Positions 29,601 through 38,291 of a stretch of 64,000 nucleotides of DNA are shown here, piece after piece. The DNA is taken from positions 1 to 64,000 of the forward strand of contig CAJQON010000004.1 in assembly GCA_905479995.1 (NCBI GenBank), given 5' to 3'. The first letter of the stretch is position 1. Each line of letters begins with the position of its first letter. Under the pieces are notes generated by a model, which was not told the DNA's origin, searched no databases, and worked only from the letters and a program-made list of their open reading frames with translations. The DNA is from an uncultured Flavobacteriales bacterium. GTDB taxonomy: Bacteria > Bacteroidota > Bacteroidia > Flavobacteriales_E > Vicingaceae. A program made the translations under genes and the position numbers.

Positions 29601-32300
29601 GCTACAGGAAAAACAGTTTACATGGACTGGCCAGGATGGGCTGGGCGAGCACAAAGAGAAAATCCAGGCGGAGCTTCAATGTTAACCTTTAGTGCCAATA
29701 AAGACAAATACAATGTTGGTGAAAATGTAGATGTAAATTTCCCTTCTGCCAAAGACGGAAGAGCTCTTGTGAGCATAGAGTCTGGTTCCAAAGTAATTGA
29801 TGCTTATTGGGTTGAAACAGAACAAGACGAAACCAACTTTAGCTTTAAAGTAACGGAAGAGATGACACCTAATGTTTACATTAACATTACATTGGTTCAA
29901 CCTCATTTATATACGGCAAATGATTTACCAATACGATTGTATGGCGTAATTCCAATAGCTGTAGAAGATCCAAACACCAAAATTAAGCCGGTGCTTAACA
30001 TGCCAAAAATTTTGGCTCCAGAAGAAAATGTAACCATTAATGTTAAGGAACAGAATGGTAAAGCTATGACTTATACCATTGCCATGGTAGATGAAGGTTT
30101 ATTGGATTTAACTCGATTTAAAACACCTAACCCATGGAAAAGCTTTTATGCTAGAGAAGCATTGGGTGTTAAAACATGGGATATGTATGATTTTGTAATT
30201 GGAGCTTTTGGCGGTAAAATCGCTCAAATGTTTGCCATTGGTGGTGATGGTGAAGCTGTTGGTGCTCAAGGCAACAAAGCCAATCGTTTTAAACCTATGG
30301 TTAAGTTTTTAGGACCATTCCAATTAGAAAGTGGCGATAACCGTTCTCACACGTTTAAAATGCCTCGATACATAGGTTCGGTAAGAACAATGATAATTGC
30401 AGGACAAGATGAAGCCTATGGTTATGCAGACAAAACAACACCTGTAAGAAAACCATTAATGGTTTTGGCAACCTTACCAAGAGTTGTTGGACCAGGAGAA
30501 TCTGTAAAGCTTCCGGTAACTGTATTTGCAATGGAAAAACATGTGAAAAACGTTACGGTTGAAGTAAAAACAAACGGCTACTTTACAGGAGCAGGCAAAA
30601 AGACAATTACTTTTAATGAAATAGGTGATCAACTGGTCAACTTTGATTTAGAAGTTGCCAAGAAATTAGGTGTCGGTAAAGTTAAAGTTGTGGTGAAAAG
30701 CGGCAAAGAAAAAGCTGAATATGACATTGAGATTGACGTTAGAAACCCTAATCCACCTGTAGTTGATTATGTAGATGCGGTAATTGAATCGGGTCAAAAT
30801 TGGAATACAGATTACAGTCCTGTGGGAATTTCAGGAACCAATACTGGTACGCTAGAATTATCTAACATCCCTCCTATTGATTTTGGTAGAAGATTGAAAT
30901 ACTTAACACAATATCCGCATGGCTGTGTAGAACAAACTACATCAGGTGCTTTCCCTCAGCTATTTTTAAGTAGCGTAATGACGGTAGATGAAAAAATGAA
31001 AGGAAAAATATCTACCAACATAAAAGGTGCAATTAAGCGTTTAAAAACATTCCAACAACCGAATGGTGGTTTAGGGTACTGGCCCAACTCAAACAGTGCT
31101 AATGACTGGGGAACAAGTTATGCTGGACACTTTATGTTAGAGTCTGAAAAAATGGGTTATAGCCTACCTATTGGTTTTAAAAAGAACTGGATAAAATATC
31201 AAAAAAAGGCAGCCAGAAATTGGACAAGGACTTCAAAAAAGAACAAGTACTACTATAGAAGTCAAGATTTAATTCAGGCATATAGGTTGTACACTTTAGC
31301 ATTGGCTAAAAAGCCAGAGTTAAGTGCTATGAACAGAATGAGAGAACAAAAAAACTTATCTGTTCAAGGTAGATGGAGATTGGCAGCAGCATATGTATTG
31401 GCTGGGCAGCCTGAGGTTGCTAAAAAATTAACAACCAACCTTACAAAGTCTATTGCGGCTTACTCGGAAATGTCGAACAGTTATGGTTCATCCGAAAGAG
31501 ATGAAGCCATGATACTGGAAACAATGAGTTTAATGAAGCAACGCAGCAAAGCAGTTTCATTAATGAAAAAAGTTTCTGGAGCATTAAGTAGTAGCAGGTG
31601 GATGAGTACACAAACTACTGCATACAGCTTAATTGCCATGAGTAAATTTGCGGGAGATAATGCTACCTCTAAAGAATTGAAGTTTACGTACAACATTGGC
31701 AAAGGAAATGTAACTGGAGCAACTAAAAAGCCTGTAGCTCAAATTGACATGAAACTTAAAGGAAAGAGAGATGGCAAAGTTACCGTTAAAAATAGTGGCT
31801 CAGGAATACTTTATGCACGATTAACCTTGCAAGGTGTCCCAGAAACTGGAGATCAAACTTCTGCCAACAATAACCTTAATATGAGCATAAGGTATTTAAA
31901 TATGAAAGGCAAAGAAATTGATATAACTCAATTGGATCAAGGAACAGATTTTATTGCTGAAGTTAAAGTAAGAAACCCAGGGATATTAGGACATTATAGA
32001 CAAATGGCCTTAACTCAGATATTCCCTTCTGGCTGGGAAATACACAATTCTAGAATGGATGGTTTTAACAGTGTTCATGCCGCAGATATACCAACCTATC
32101 AGAACATAAGAGACGATAGGGTTTATACTTATTTTGATTTATTTAAAGGTAAAACAAGAACCTTTAGAGTTTTATTAAATGCAGCTTACTTAGGTAGATA
32201 CTACTTACCTACTGTATCTTGTGAAGCAATGTATGACAATAAAATTAATGCTAGAAAACCAGGCAAATGGGTTGAAGTAACTAAACCTGGCATACAATAA
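26691..32300 (+). CDS. Alpha-2-macroglobulin family protein with thioester motif
   Basis: At 1869 residues this is a bacterial A2M, a protease-trapping protein of the envelope. The N terminus is hydrophobic with Cys25 (SFTRCGNS), suggesting a lipoprotein, though Arg before the Cys departs from the usual lipobox. Domains include MG2-type modules (FIYGERGVWRPGDSLFVMFI, about 640), a bait/MG region (VDEGLLDLTRF, about 1135), the A2M domain (FKMPRYIGSVRTMIIAGQDE) and the thioester GCVEQ at Cys1412-Gln1415, followed by the alpha-helical toroid (GGLGYWPNSNSANDWGTSYA). Residues 459-514 are an unusual Asp/Glu/Tyr-rich insert. The usual partner gene pbpC is not adjacent; a small lipoprotein gene follows after 24 bases. 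Confidence 0.95.
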   Translation: MRFTTVPFFKPIIALIIITLSFTRCGNSPTDIIEINPAFGEYISAFTSGIISKESNVRIRLAESSIHYNDDGAPIDKSLFDFSPNIDGEAYWIDERTIEFQPEEAMASGTMFTGELELDELLEGLPSELETFEFQFQTIDQAFSVNVGTYETYEKTKLQLNKLPGTILTADVIADEEIEKVLSATQSGNQLDITWEHESDKKTHYFTVEKVVREENAGEVALNWNGEVVGIEENEGSNTVEIPSLSDFKVLNVSVIQQPEQYILVEFSDPLNETQNLNGLIRLEKNNSTRYITEDNHIKIYPPVRQSGSRKLYIEAGIKNILNYKMKAKQEIEVVFEDIKPSVRLTSDGVILPSTDGLVFPFEAVNLKAVDVRIIQIFEDNVAQFLQVNQLDGDRQLKRVGRLVHKETIKLKSKSLIDFGKWNAFSLDLSTFIATEPGAIYKIELGFKKGYSLYPCEGDDPNAEEMESLEENWDEDDEKEQSNWDYYEDYYYDDYYYYDDYGYDYNYRDRDNPCSTSYFGKRRNVSRNILASDLGIIAKAGNNGYMNFAVTDLRTTAPIANVTLEVYNYQQQLIGTVQTNNEGLAQIEIDKKPFLLIAKKDKQRGYLRLDDGSSLSLSKFDVQGEVVQKGIKGFIYGERGVWRPGDSLFVMFILEDEEKLLPKNHPVSFELINPQGQTESKTIKTNGVNGFYNFSTRTEADAPTGNWTAKIKVGGAIFRKTLKIETIKPNRLKINLDFGVEKLTTANSNIAGKLNVKWLHGAKARNLKADITTTLFQSKTKFKKYPDFTFDDPARSFDSEEITVFKGKIDNDGNASVAVNINVSDEAPGMLKANFVARVFEESGDFSIDRFSVDYSPYESYVGIKMPKGDKARGMLLTDTNQTVKIVTVDEEGRPISRKGLQVEVYKVEWRWWWSTGTDNLASYVSSSYRTPIIKKTVNTTNGFGKFDFRVDYPEWGRYLVRVIDPVSGHATGKTVYMDWPGWAGRAQRENPGGASMLTFSANKDKYNVGENVDVNFPSAKDGRALVSIESGSKVIDAYWVETEQDETNFSFKVTEEMTPNVYINITLVQPHLYTANDLPIRLYGVIPIAVEDPNTKIKPVLNMPKILAPEENVTINVKEQNGKAMTYTIAMVDEGLLDLTRFKTPNPWKSFYAREALGVKTWDMYDFVIGAFGGKIAQMFAIGGDGEAVGAQGNKANRFKPMVKFLGPFQLESGDNRSHTFKMPRYIGSVRTMIIAGQDEAYGYADKTTPVRKPLMVLATLPRVVGPGESVKLPVTVFAMEKHVKNVTVEVKTNGYFTGAGKKTITFNEIGDQLVNFDLEVAKKLGVGKVKVVVKSGKEKAEYDIEIDVRNPNPPVVDYVDAVIESGQNWNTDYSPVGISGTNTGTLELSNIPPIDFGRRLKYLTQYPHGCVEQTTSGAFPQLFLSSVMTVDEKMKGKISTNIKGAIKRLKTFQQPNGGLGYWPNSNSANDWGTSYAGHFMLESEKMGYSLPIGFKKNWIKYQKKAARNWTRTSKKNKYYYRSQDLIQAYRLYTLALAKKPELSAMNRMREQKNLSVQGRWRLAAAYVLAGQPEVAKKLTTNLTKSIAAYSEMSNSYGSSERDEAMILETMSLMKQRSKAVSLMKKVSGALSSSRWMSTQTTAYSLIAMSKFAGDNATSKELKFTYNIGKGNVTGATKKPVAQIDMKLKGKRDGKVTVKNSGSGILYARLTLQGVPETGDQTSANNNLNMSIRYLNMKGKEIDITQLDQGTDFIAEVKVRNPGILGHYRQMALTQIFPSGWEIHNSRMDGFNSVHAADIPTYQNIRDDRVYTYFDLFKGKTRTFRVLLNAAYLGRYYLPTVSCEAMYDNKINARKPGKWVEVTKPGIQ

Positions 32301-32324
32301 AAAAAAAATAGATATTTTTACCGT

Positions 32325-32879
32325 ATGAAAAAATTGCTGTATTTAAGTTTAATCGCCATCAGTTTAACTTTAATGGCTTGTCCTTATGAAGGAGATGTTG
32401 CATTATGTACCTATGAAGAAGCCTACAAAACAGATAAAAAACTATTTGACATTTGGGTAGCTTACGATGAAGAAGGCGGCAGAGATGAAGTTAAAATTGA
32501 AAAAGGGAATAAAGCAGTGATGTTTTTATCTCATAAACGATATGAGAAAGGGAATAAATTAAAAAGTATAGAAAAATACAGAGCATTTGCAACGTTAATT
32601 AATAACGAGATGTTATTTACCATTGAAAAACCTGATGGAAAATACCATTATTGTAGGTATGCTTGGACTAGTAAAAACGAGTTTTATGTTCAATTTATAG
32701 AAGAAGACTTCATGGAAAGTAATTTTAGTGTAGATACCGTTACCACAGAAAACCTAATAGAATCATTAGAAGTTAATTTAGGTAAAGATGCTTTGTATTC
32801 TTCAAAAATGGAGTTTTATAGAAAATACTCTCCAGAATATGAAAAAGTTAGGATATTTATGAAAAAATCAGGCTTTTAA
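32325..32879 (+). CDS. Small lipoprotein downstream of the macroglobulin
   Basis: A 184-residue protein with a clear lipoprotein signal (KKLLYLSLIAISLTLMAC, lipobox LMAC at Cys19). The mature part has no motif I recognise: charged, with LFDIWVAYDEEGG, KAVMFLSHKRY and WTSKNEFYVQFIEEDF. Small proteins of this type, in which a beta-rich domain weighs up a Trp-containing strand, are common in Bacteroidota. Position 24 bases behind the A2M gene suggests co-transcription and perhaps a shared envelope role. Confidence 0.75.
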   Translation: MKKLLYLSLIAISLTLMACPYEGDVALCTYEEAYKTDKKLFDIWVAYDEEGGRDEVKIEKGNKAVMFLSHKRYEKGNKLKSIEKYRAFATLINNEMLFTIEKPDGKYHYCRYAWTSKNEFYVQFIEEDFMESNFSVDTVTTENLIESLEVNLGKDALYSSKMEFYRKYSPEYEKVRIFMKKSGF

Positions 32880-32884
32880 ATTGT

Positions 32885-33337
32885 TTACTTCGCTTTTGCA
32901 GCAAGTTTCTGTTGTCTCTTTACACTTTTTGCGTATTTCACATCAAAATTAAAGCTTCCCTCATCTTTTTTATAAGATATTAAGGCTGCAGGAAAATCAT
33001 CATCCTCTTCTCCTTTTATAGCTTTTACTAATTCCATTACAAACATAAATGGTTCTGTACCTTTACTTCCTTCAAAAGTAGAAATAGCAATTCTTTTAGA
33101 TTTAAAATCTTCTTTAGTTAACTCCAAGGTATAATATTTTTCTAATCCCAAATCATACTCCAATTTCTTAGACCATTTTTTAGTAGAAATTAATTCGTTA
33201 CCACTATACAGGTTAACTACTACATCTTTAATCTTAGTATCATCTTCAGTAACCATATATCCGGTAAATTCTACCTGAGAATAGCTAAAACAACTAATCA
33301 ATACAAAAGCGATTGTAAATACGAGAGAACGTGTCAT
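32885..33337 (-). CDS. Exported hypothetical protein with a carboxypeptidase-regulatory-like fold
   Basis: A 150-residue protein with signal peptide MTRSLVFTIAFVLISCFSYSQ. The mature start VEFTGYMVTEDDTKIKDVVVNLYSG reads like the first strands of a CarboxypepD_reg-type beta-sandwich, and LELTKEDFKSKRIAISTF continues in that manner. The tail is Lys/Ala-rich. Function unknown; similar proteins often describe themselves only by this fold. It converges on the lipoprotein gene with a 5-base gap, and there is no obvious promoter. Confidence 0.7.
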   Translation of the reverse strand: MTRSLVFTIAFVLISCFSYSQVEFTGYMVTEDDTKIKDVVVNLYSGNELISTKKWSKKLEYDLGLEKYYTLELTKEDFKSKRIAISTFEGSKGTEPFMFVMELVKAIKGEEDDDFPAALISYKKDEGSFNFDVKYAKSVKRQQKLAAKAK

Positions 33338-33424
33338 AGTAATAGATTGAGTTAAGTAGTTGAAAGATTAAACGCTCGCCTCAACAAAAGGTTACAATAT
33401 ACCCTGAATAAACACCCTTTTGTC

Positions 33425-33466
33425 TCAAAAAAAATCCCCAATCTCTAAAATTAGAGATTGGGGATT
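33425..33466 (-). terminator. Strong hairpin with minus-strand T tract, with no intact gene in front
   Basis: A 16-bp perfect stem (aatccccaatctctaa / ttagagattggggatt) with a 2-base apex. On the minus strand it is followed by a run of T residues. It lies downstream of the nqr terminator, so it does not serve nqrF; it may have belonged to the gene stub at 33488-33532. Confidence 0.75.
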
Positions 33467-33487
33467 AATACCAAGTTATTTAAAAAC

Positions 33488-33532
33488 TTAGTTTTTAATA
33501 ATTTTTCTGGTTACAACTTCCTGTGGAGTGAT
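33488..33532 (-). pseudogene. Possible 3' stub of a T9SS-sorting-domain gene
   Basis: Fourteen minus-strand codons read ITPQEVVTRKIIKN and then stop, with a stop also directly upstream in frame. The pattern hydrophobic-T-R-K-I-I-K-N at the extreme C terminus is how many T9SS type A sorting domains end. A strong terminator follows. The stretch is short, so chance cannot be excluded. Confidence 0.3.
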
Positions 33533-33534
33533 TT

Positions 33535-33573
33535 AAAAAAAAGCCTTTTCGAAGTTACGAAAAGGCTTTTTTT
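33535..33573 (-). terminator. Rho-independent terminator of the nqr operon
   Basis: The stem aaaaaagccttttcg / cgaaaaggctttttt has a 6-base loop. On the minus strand it ends in a T-run and begins 23 bases after the nqrF stop. Confidence 0.88.
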
Positions 33574-33595
33574 AATCAATTATAGTTGAATTGGT

Positions 33596-34900
33596 TTATC
33601 CACCAAAATCATCAAATCTTATATTTTCATCTGGCATACCAAAATCCTCTCCCATTTTTTGAACGGCAACGTTCATCATAGGTGGTCCACAGAAATACAA
33701 TTCTATGTCCTCTGGATCCTCATGCTTGCTTAAATACTCATCAATTACAACTTGATGAACAAACCCTGTAAACCCGTCTCCTTCTGGATCATTAACATCT
33801 TTTTTGTTTACCCAATTATCAGATTCTAGCGCATCAGATAAAACTAAAAAGAATTTAAAGTTTGGAAATTCTTTTTCTAAATCTCTAAAGTAATGGATGT
33901 AAAACAATTCTGCTTTAGATCTACCACCATACCAATAAGTAACTGTTCTACCTGTCTTTAAGGTCTTAAATAATTCATAAAGGTGAGAACGCATTGGAGC
34001 CATACCAGCACCACCACCAACGTATAGCATTTCTGCTTCAGATTCATTAATAAAAAATTCTCCGTAAGGACCAGAAATGATTACTTTATCTCCTACTTTT
34101 TGGTTAAAAATATAAGAAGAAACAACTCCTGGATTTACATCCATCCATGTGTTTTTAGCTCTATCCCATGGCGGTGCTGCAACTCTTACGTTCAACATTA
34201 TCTTTCTTCCTTCAGCAGGATAAGAAGCCATAGAATAAGCTCTAATTACTTCTTCATCATTTTTCATTACTAAGTTTCTGATGGCATAACCACCTTCAGC
34301 CCAATCTTTCTCAAACTTATCTGGTTCACCCGGATGATCTTGAGGATGAGCTTTAATGTCCATCTCTGAAAAGTTAATGGTACAAGCAGGAACTTTAATT
34401 TGAATGTATCCACCAGCTTTGTAATCCATGTCTTCTGGAACTTCAACAATAAACTCCTTAATATAAGTAGCCACATTGTAATTTGAAACAACAACTGCTT
34501 CAAACTCTTTAATTCCCATTATCTCCTCTTCAACTTCAACCTGCATGTTTTCTTTAACCTTAACTTGACAGCCCAATCTATGATTAGAAGCAATTTCTTT
34601 TCTAGAAAAAGAAGGGATTTCAGTTGGTAAAATAGATCCACCACCTTCGTGTACCTGACAGATACATTGAGCACAAGTTCCACCACCACCACAAGCAGAT
34701 GGCAAGAAAATTCCTTGACTACTTAAAGTGTTCAATAGTGTATCTCCACCATTTACTTCAAGTTCTTTATCGCCATTTATGGTAATTTTAATTTTACCTG
34801 AAGGCATCAGTTTTGCCTTAGCAAACAACAACACACTTGTTAGAATAATTACTACGCTAAAAAATGCTACAATTGTTATAATTATTACGCTAATATCCAT
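33596..34900 (-). CDS. nqrF: Na+-translocating NADH:quinone reductase subunit F
   Basis: NqrF is the electron-entry subunit: it oxidises NADH through FAD and passes electrons to a 2Fe-2S cluster. The 434-residue protein has an N-terminal membrane helix (residues about 4-26), a ferredoxin domain with cluster cysteines Cys70, Cys76, Cys79 and Cys111 (PSACGGGGTCAQCICQV; HRLGCQV), then an FAD domain (RAYSMASYPAEG) and an NAD domain (MLYVGGGAGMAPMRSHL; FCGPPMM), ending FDDFGG as is typical. It is the last gene of the nqrABCDEF operon, 20 bases after nqrE, and followed by a terminator. Confidence 0.98.
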   Translation of the reverse strand: MDISVIIITIVAFFSVVIILTSVLLFAKAKLMPSGKIKITINGDKELEVNGGDTLLNTLSSQGIFLPSACGGGGTCAQCICQVHEGGGSILPTEIPSFSRKEIASNHRLGCQVKVKENMQVEVEEEIMGIKEFEAVVVSNYNVATYIKEFIVEVPEDMDYKAGGYIQIKVPACTINFSEMDIKAHPQDHPGEPDKFEKDWAEGGYAIRNLVMKNDEEVIRAYSMASYPAEGRKIMLNVRVAAPPWDRAKNTWMDVNPGVVSSYIFNQKVGDKVIISGPYGEFFINESEAEMLYVGGGAGMAPMRSHLYELFKTLKTGRTVTYWYGGRSKAELFYIHYFRDLEKEFPNFKFFLVLSDALESDNWVNKKDVNDPEGDGFTGFVHQVVIDEYLSKHEDPEDIELYFCGPPMMNVAVQKMGEDFGMPDENIRFDDFGG

Positions 34901-34920
34901 AATATCTATCTTATAAATTA

Positions 34921-35535
34921 TTAAAGTTCAAATCCTAAAAACCCAAGAAACGCAAGTCCCATAAGTCCTGTTAGTATAAATGCCATACCTACACCTCTAA
35001 CTGGTGCTGGAATGTGAGAGTATTTAATTTTCTCTCTAATGGCAGCAATTAATACAATGGCAATAAACCATCCAAATCCAGAACCTAATCCATAAATGGT
35101 AGCTTCACCAATGTTAGCAAATTGCTTTTGTTGCATAAATAATGCAGCTCCTAATATTGCACAGTTTACGGCAATCAATGGAAGAAAGATACCTAAAGCA
35201 CCGTATAATGCTGGAGAAAATTTCTCTACTAACATTTCAACCAATTGTACAATAGAAGCAATTACCGCAATAAACATAATGAAACTTAAGAAACTCAAGT
35301 CCATTGTTGCATAATCATCGCCCAACCAAGATAAGGCTCCTTCTTGCAATACTAATGTTTCTAATAAGTAGTTTAAAGGTGTTGTAACCACCAATACAAA
35401 GATTACTGCCGATCCTAATCCAACTGCAGTCTTTACTGTTTTTGATACCGCCAAATATGAACACATTCCAAAGAAGAAGGTGAAAATCATATTGTCTATG
35501 AAGGCACTTTTTATAAATATATTAATGTATTCCAT
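34921..35535 (-). CDS. nqrE: Na+-translocating NADH:quinone reductase subunit E
   Basis: A 204-residue integral inner-membrane subunit with six predicted helices, homologous to NqrD and RnfA. Together with NqrD it holds a membrane-embedded iron centre and forms part of the Na+ path. The conserved FFFGMCSYLAVSK and VNCAILGAALFMQQK segments each carry one of the cysteines that bind this iron. It lies between nqrD (31-base gap) and nqrF (20-base gap). Confidence 0.97.
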   Translation of the reverse strand: MEYINIFIKSAFIDNMIFTFFFGMCSYLAVSKTVKTAVGLGSAVIFVLVVTTPLNYLLETLVLQEGALSWLGDDYATMDLSFLSFIMFIAVIASIVQLVEMLVEKFSPALYGALGIFLPLIAVNCAILGAALFMQQKQFANIGEATIYGLGSGFGWFIAIVLIAAIREKIKYSHIPAPVRGVGMAFILTGLMGLAFLGFLGFEL

Positions 35536-35566
35536 GTCTTTTTATAATAAAATAAGTAGTCTTAGT

Positions 35567-36247
35567 CTAGCTTTCAATTAAATCTGGGTTTCTATATTTC
35601 TGCACCCATATATATATACCAACAATAAATAGCGATGATGGAGGTAAGAGCATTAAGCCATTGTCCATATATCCCATGCTGTAAAGTCCAGTCATATCAG
35701 TTGCATTTCCAAAAATTTCAAATTTTTCGAAACCAGGAATTGTTAATGCTCCTGATCCAAATAACTCTTTAAAGAAAGCTACTATTACCAAAACTAAACC
35801 GTAACCGAATCCATTTCCAACACCATCTAATATAGATGCCCAAGGTTTGTTACCTAAAGCAAATGCTTCTAAACGACCCATTATAATACAGTTGGTAATA
35901 ATTAATCCAACAAATACCGATAGTTTTTTAGATACGTCATATACGTAAGCTTTTAAAACTTGATCTACAATAATTACCAATCCAGCAACAATAACCAGTT
36001 GAACGATAATTCTAATTTTTCCTGGAATCATGTTTCTCATTAAAGAAACGATTAGATTTCCTAAAACCAATACAGCCATTACAGCAACAGACATTACTAT
36101 TGCGTTGTCCATTTGTACAGTTACCGCTAATGCAGAACAAATACCCAATACCTGTATGGTAACAGGGTTAATTTTGTTTAGCGGATTTTTAATTAACGCG
36201 ACATTCTTCTTAGAGAATAACGGTTCTGATGTTTTTGCTTCACTCAT
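35567..36247 (-). CDS. nqrD: Na+-translocating NADH:quinone reductase subunit D
   Basis: A 226-residue six-helix membrane subunit paired with NqrE. Characteristic stretches are NPVTIQVLGICSALAVTVQM and LIITNCIIMGRLEAFAL, again each with one conserved Cys for the shared iron site. The N-terminal cytoplasmic segment (FSKKNVALIKNPL) is usual. Gap of 21 bases to nqrC. Confidence 0.97.
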   Translation of the reverse strand: MSEAKTSEPLFSKKNVALIKNPLNKINPVTIQVLGICSALAVTVQMDNAIVMSVAVMAVLVLGNLIVSLMRNMIPGKIRIIVQLVIVAGLVIIVDQVLKAYVYDVSKKLSVFVGLIITNCIIMGRLEAFALGNKPWASILDGVGNGFGYGLVLVIVAFFKELFGSGALTIPGFEKFEIFGNATDMTGLYSMGYMDNGLMLLPPSSLFIVGIYIWVQKYRNPDLIES

Positions 36248-36268
36248 AATATACTATCTCAAGTAAAT

Positions 36269-37087
36269 TTAAAATTCTTTGTTTGTCTTAAAAAAGTTGT
36301 AATAAACACTCATGTTTCTTTCTAGCATTTCGTCTACTCCTACTCCTGTAAATGTAGCACCACTAATTCCGTCCACTTGGTGGTTATTTTTTTCTTTTCC
36401 TGGTTTTAATACTTCTATTGGAGAAAATGCTTCTCCTTCAACTATAGATTTATCAATAAATTGATTTTGAAACCAGTCTTCTGTTATTTTTGATCCTAAT
36501 CCAGGAGTTTCTCCTTTATGATCGAATACTGTTCCGTTGATTGTTGTCGCATCAGCTTTTACACCAATGTATCCCCAAATATCATCCCATAATCCTTTTC
36601 CACTAGCAGAAAGCACGTAAAAAGTTTCTCCGTTTGATTCACAAACAAATATTGGAAAATGAACGTCTTTAGATGCTTTTAATGCTGCTTCAATTGCTGC
36701 TGCATCACCTTTATGTTGGTTCATAATAGGCTTAACAAATCTTGAATATTCTTTTCTAAGGTTAATGTTAAAAGCATCTAATTTATCAGCTCTATCAGCT
36801 TCAGTATAAGCTGCTGTTTTATCGCTAACAATGTTTCCACCAAAATCTATGGTAACTCTTCTTTTAACAAATTCATTAAACTTTGCTCCAGCTTCTTGTC
36901 TGGTAACACCGTCTGTTTCTTCAATACCAATAGATTGCAAAATGTTTTGCATTTTTTCATTGGTTACGTTTGCTTGTTGCATTGGTTTTAGGCTCATCGA
37001 CAAAAATGCCAATATTCCTCCTACCACAATTACCATAATGGTTGCAAAAACAATTGTATATACGTTACTATCTCTATTAATAGCCAT
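36269..37087 (-). CDS. nqrC: Na+-translocating NADH:quinone reductase subunit C
   Basis: A 272-residue subunit with one N-terminal membrane helix (residues about 10-30) and a periplasmic FMN-binding domain. The covalent FMN site is the SGAT motif in DGISGATFTGVGV, with Thr245 as the acceptor. FMN is attached by an ApbE flavin transferase, for which no gene lies in this operon. The gene is 2 bases downstream of nqrB, so the two are tightly coupled. Confidence 0.97.
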   Translation of the reverse strand: MAINRDSNVYTIVFATIMVIVVGGILAFLSMSLKPMQQANVTNEKMQNILQSIGIEETDGVTRQEAGAKFNEFVKRRVTIDFGGNIVSDKTAAYTEADRADKLDAFNINLRKEYSRFVKPIMNQHKGDAAAIEAALKASKDVHFPIFVCESNGETFYVLSASGKGLWDDIWGYIGVKADATTINGTVFDHKGETPGLGSKITEDWFQNQFIDKSIVEGEAFSPIEVLKPGKEKNNHQVDGISGATFTGVGVDEMLERNMSVYYNFFKTNKEF

Positions 37088-37089
37088 AA

Positions 37090-38268
37090 TTATGCTGTTT
37101 TAACTCGTTTTAATCTCTTTTTAATATTTCCGCTAACCACAGTGTGGTCAATCAACGGAGCACATACATTACCCAATAAAATGGCTAACATTACTCCTTC
37201 TGGATATGCTGGATTTGCTACTCTTATTAATATGGCTACAAAACCGATTAAGAATCCATATATAATTTTACCTTTTGCTGTTTGTGCAGCCGATACTGGA
37301 TCGGTTGCCATAAATACAGCTCCAAAAGCAAAACCACCTAACATTAGTTGATGTAGTGGCGGTACTGCCATAAATGATCCTGCATCGCCAACAGCATTAA
37401 ATATTGCTGCCATTGCAAAACCACCAACAAACATTGAAAGCATAATTCTTAAGCTTCCTACACCTGTAACAATTAATAGTAAAGCTCCTAAACCAATTGC
37501 TATTGCAGAAGTTTCTCCTACAGAACCAGGAATAAGACCAATTGTTGATTCCATTAAAGAAGGGATGGCTTCAACACCACCTTCAACAGCTTTCCCTAAT
37601 GGGGTTGCTCCAGAATAACTGTCTACTAATTGTTGACCTTCTTCTAAGCTAGTGTTAATCCAAACTTGATCTCCAGACATTTTTGTTGGATAAGCAAAGA
37701 ATAAAAATGCTCGTGTAACTAAAGCTACATTCAAAACATTCATTCCAGTTCCTCCAAACACCTCTTTACCTATTACAACAGCAAATATTGTTGCTACTGC
37801 AACCATCCACAATGGAACATCTACTGGTAAACATAAAGGTATAAGCATTCCTGAAACTAAAAATCCTTCATGAATAGAGTGCTTATTAACGGCTGCAAAG
37901 ATAAACTCAACCCCGAGACCTGCAGCATAAGATACAATAACCAATGGCAACACCTTAAGTGCTCCAAAAATAAATTTATCCCAAAACATACTACAAACAT
38001 GATCTGTTGGTAAACATTCTCCAATTGCCAAGAAATGTTGGTGACCAACGTTATACATTCCAAATAATAAACATGGAATTAAAGCTTTTACCACCACTAT
38101 CATGGTTCTTTTCAAATCCACACTATCTCTAATATGAACTCCGTTTTTATTGGTGTGCCCAGGAACAAACAAAAAGGTGTAAGTTCCATCCCAAATGGTA
38201 TGAGCAATCGGAAATTTCCCGTCTGCTTTGGGCTTCATTTTTTGCATAAAATTATCTAATGCTTTCAT
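37090..38268 (-). CDS. nqrB: Na+-translocating NADH:quinone reductase subunit B
   Basis: A 392-residue polytopic membrane subunit, the core of the Na+ channel, with covalent FMN and riboflavin. The FMN-linkage motif SGAT is at Thr222 (YSGATPLGKAVEGG). Other family landmarks are the N-terminal FLFVPGHTNKNGVHIRDSVD, GMLIPLCLPVDVPLWMVAVA and MATDPVSAAQT. Length and order match known NqrB. Second gene of the operon, 23 bases after nqrA. Confidence 0.98.
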   Translation of the reverse strand: MKALDNFMQKMKPKADGKFPIAHTIWDGTYTFLFVPGHTNKNGVHIRDSVDLKRTMIVVVKALIPCLLFGMYNVGHQHFLAIGECLPTDHVCSMFWDKFIFGALKVLPLVIVSYAAGLGVEFIFAAVNKHSIHEGFLVSGMLIPLCLPVDVPLWMVAVATIFAVVIGKEVFGGTGMNVLNVALVTRAFLFFAYPTKMSGDQVWINTSLEEGQQLVDSYSGATPLGKAVEGGVEAIPSLMESTIGLIPGSVGETSAIAIGLGALLLIVTGVGSLRIMLSMFVGGFAMAAIFNAVGDAGSFMAVPPLHQLMLGGFAFGAVFMATDPVSAAQTAKGKIIYGFLIGFVAILIRVANPAYPEGVMLAILLGNVCAPLIDHTVVSGNIKKRLKRVKTA

Positions 38269-38291
38269 TTGCTTAATTCTATATTAAAGGC

